A stretch of DNA of 7,457 bases from Eisenbergiella sp900555195 (GTDB lineage: Bacteria; Bacillota; Clostridia; Lachnospirales; Lachnospiraceae). The position numbers and the translations under genes are program-made. The DNA lies in NCBI GenBank assembly GCA_902492555.1, contig CABUMH010000141.1:1-7457 (forward strand), in the 5' to 3' direction. The notes beneath the pieces are model-generated. The model saw nothing but the letters and a program-made list of their open reading frames with translations, was not told where the DNA came from and searched no databases. Shown in pieces: positions 6,260 to 7,457 of this stretch (positions within the stretch are counted from its first letter, which is position 1; each line of letters starts with the position of its first letter).

Positions 6260-7097
6260 TCAGGAAGGAGTCAGCCCCAGCAGCTTTCTCAGCCGTTTGA
6301 ACCGTTTCTGGTTCCATGCATCCTTTTTTTTGAATGATTTCCCTGCGTTCCTGAAGAACCTTCTGGAACGCTTCTTCATCGTCCATCCAGGGATTGACTT
6401 CATAAGATGCTTCAAATATGGTGGGAAGCAGCCGTTCAACCATGTGTGCCTCCGCGGGAAAACTGGGATTCATGCCGTAATTCATGATCTGGTTCAGGTT
6501 CAGATAGAACTGTTTGGAATGTCTGCATATCTGTTCCCTGCGGACGATATAACACGCGCCGGGAGAGAAAAGGCAGTATCTGGGGAGCACCGGATCCTTA
6601 TATATGCACAGCAGAAGATCATCCAGCCGGTCGAAATAACGGTGAGGGTGGCTGGGCGATTCCACATACCAGGATGTATTTTTCTCAATATACTGGCTTT
6701 CCGAAACGAGAGAAGCGATGCCCTCTTCCGTATCCGTCCCATCCTGCAGCTTGGCGTATTTGGAACGGTACTGCTTTTCCTCATACAGATAGGTAAACCA
6801 GGTATTCTGATAGACCCGATTGAAATATTCTTCAGACATATGCCTTCCGATCATGTTTCCCTTGGCGAGACAGATCACTTCCGGCAGTTCTTCGTAATGA
6901 TCGGCAAAATACTGAAAATAACTGGTAATATTGTGTCCTGTATTCGGAATGCGAATGGAATGCAGTTTTTCGACTTCCTTCGCCACCTCCTCGTCATCAG
7001 AGGCATCCATAATCAGGTAATCGTCGCAATATTCCAGCAGATTGGCAGGAACCGTATTGTAATTGTGAATCAAAAAGAAATTTTTCGTCTTTTCCAT
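6260..7097 (-). pseudogene. DUF3431-like protein gene with a homopolymer frameshift near the 3' end
   Basis: The ATG at 7097 has GGGAG 6 nt upstream. The frame codes 258 residues up to an A8 run (minus strand; + strand T8 at 6324-6331). Family-like features are PNTGHNITSYFQYFADHYEE (51-70) with LPEVICLAKGN, FSPGACYIVRREQI (177-190) and HMVERLLPTIF (218-228), recalling DUF3431, a family of unknown biochemistry. No signal peptide or transmembrane helix is apparent. After A8 the unshifted frame gives unlikely protein that crosses the terminator and runs antisense into the MATE gene until 5865. With one A fewer, the frame continues as DAWNQKRFKRLRKLLGLTPS and stops at 6260, giving 278 aa, a sensible basic end placed just before the terminator. 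I infer a one-base insertion, a sequencing error, or slippage-dependent expression. The gene is otherwise intact. Confidence 0.72.
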
Positions 7098-7116
7098 AGC
7101 TACTCCCGTCTGCGTA

Positions 7117-7144
7117 TGTATAAAATCAGGGAAGATGAAAACAA
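7117..7144 (-). promoter_or_regulatory. Possible weak promoter directly upstream of the DUF3431-like gene
   Basis: On the minus strand TTGTTT (7144-7139) and TATACA (7122-7117) are separated by 16 nt. Both boxes are imperfect. If used, transcription would start about 10 nt before the gene's ribosome binding site GGGAG, giving a short leader. The stronger promoter at 7337-7309 could serve the gene as well. Confidence 0.35.
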
Positions 7145-7275
7145 GTTTCTTCCACCTTTCCTTTTGTATCCATCCTAACGGATCGTTCTCTAATGAAAGC
7201 AGCCAGCCGCCGCGTGTTCTCGGGATAATTCAGTGTGAGACCGGACACCGGCGATACATCCGCGCCCTGCGGCAG
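7126..7275 (-). CDS. Possible small protein of 49 aa with a CTG start
   Basis: On the minus strand a frame runs from CTG (7275-7273) to TGA (7128-7126). A strong ribosome binding site, AGGAG (7287-7283), lies exactly 7 nt before the CTG, and a consensus-like promoter lies 34 nt upstream. The product would begin MPQGADVSPVSGLTLNYPEN and continue with an amphipathic NTRRLAAFIRER stretch. It has no membrane segment. The frame has no ATG before residue 35, and GTG (residue 10) is the only other possible start. The DUF3431-like gene begins 28 nt downstream, so the two could be one transcript. I do not recognise the family. It could instead be the remnant of a longer gene. The context is good and the start codon is unusual, so confidence is modest. 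Confidence 0.35.
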   Translation of the reverse strand: MPQGADVSPVSGLTLNYPENTRRLAAFIRERSVRMDTKGKVEETCFHLP

Positions 7276-7308
7276 CGGCGCACTCCTCCCGGAACTGACT
7301 GCATTATC

Positions 7309-7337
7309 ATTATAGAATTAAGAGGCGGATTTGACAA
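7309..7337 (-). promoter_or_regulatory. Strong sigma-A-type promoter reading left
   Basis: On the minus strand TTGTCA (7337-7332) is separated by exactly 17 nt from a perfect TATAAT (7314-7309). The predicted start is near 7302, 15 nt before the AGGAG ribosome binding site of the small ORF. This is the best promoter in the window and would drive the small ORF and probably the DUF3431-like gene. The -35 is shared with a weaker opposite promoter: TTGACA on the + strand (7331-7336) with CATAAA (7355-7360). Confidence 0.7.
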
Positions 7338-7457
7338 GAGAACGGCGCATGAATCATAAAAAATTGATTGCTGTTTGGCCCATCCCCATGTGAGCCGCGG
7401 TCCTAAGCCAGCCTGAGACGCCTTGGCCCTTTCCAGGCTCCAACGGTATGCTTCCCA
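7338..7457. other. Unassigned right end of the window
   Basis: No gene is called here. AGCCTG (7410-7415) pairs with CAGGCT (7434-7439) as a short stem. On the minus strand two frames are open from the window edge: one stops at 7354 (ending AAHMGMGQTAINFL) and one runs to 7230 with an Arg-rich end. Either could be the tail of a gene lying mostly outside, but neither shows a recognisable motif. The first fits the layout better, since it would stop just before the promoter at 7337. Confidence 0.3.

Noticed and set aside
5484..7178. 564-codon + strand frame
   Set aside because: It overlaps the well-supported MATE gene in another frame, then reads the antisense of the DUF3431-like gene across a strong terminator. 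It shows no family motif.
7391..7457. Possible riboswitch or other structured RNA (CCTGAGACGCC resembles part of a TPP element)
   Set aside because: The remaining conserved TPP blocks are absent, and no other known class fits. Only one 6-bp stem is visible before the window ends.

Overview
The window looks like a chromosomal segment of a Gram-positive Clostridia genome, most likely Lachnospiraceae. The reasons are roughly 50% GC, compact gene spacing, purine-rich Shine-Dalgarno sites, the form of Lgt (an RIGCFLAGCCYGK-type motif), and an M19 dipeptidase, an SH3b membrane protein and a MATE transporter in tandem. The taxonomic call is inference from protein style, not a database match.

Layout, left to right. 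(1) Positions 1-318 hold no convincing gene. They contain a striking 183-bp near-perfect palindrome (53-bp arms, one mismatch) followed by an AT-rich leader. (2) 319-1284 (+) encodes an MraY-family phospho-sugar transferase with an altered His motif. (3) A consensus-like extended -10 promoter lies across the mraY stop codon and drives lgt (1428-2342, +) through a leader of about 120 nt. A hairpin terminator follows at 2411-2456. (4) A three-gene + strand run follows: an M19 membrane-dipeptidase-like enzyme (2520-3536), a single-pass SH3b protein (3605-4732) and a MATE exporter (4765-6159). It is closed by a strong bidirectional terminator at 6167-6203. (5) On the minus strand, converging on that terminator, is a DUF3431-like gene (7097 down to 6260) whose reading frame is broken by an A8 homopolymer near its 3' end. 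A possible 49-codon gene (7275 down to 7126) with a near-ideal promoter precedes it. (6) The last roughly 120 bases are unassigned.

Functionally the + strand genes are mostly envelope-related: a lipid-linked murein precursor enzyme (or paralogue), the first enzyme of lipoprotein maturation, a peptidase, a membrane-anchored protein with a putative wall-binding SH3 domain, and a drug/metabolite exporter. They appear to be at least two transcription units (mraY with lgt; dipeptidase-SH3b-MATE). I found no defence system, CRISPR array, tRNA or rRNA, or transposase.

The best leads for something undescribed are the giant palindrome at the left end, the homopolymer frameshift in the DUF3431-like gene, and the small promoter-equipped ORF with an apparent CTG start just upstream of it.
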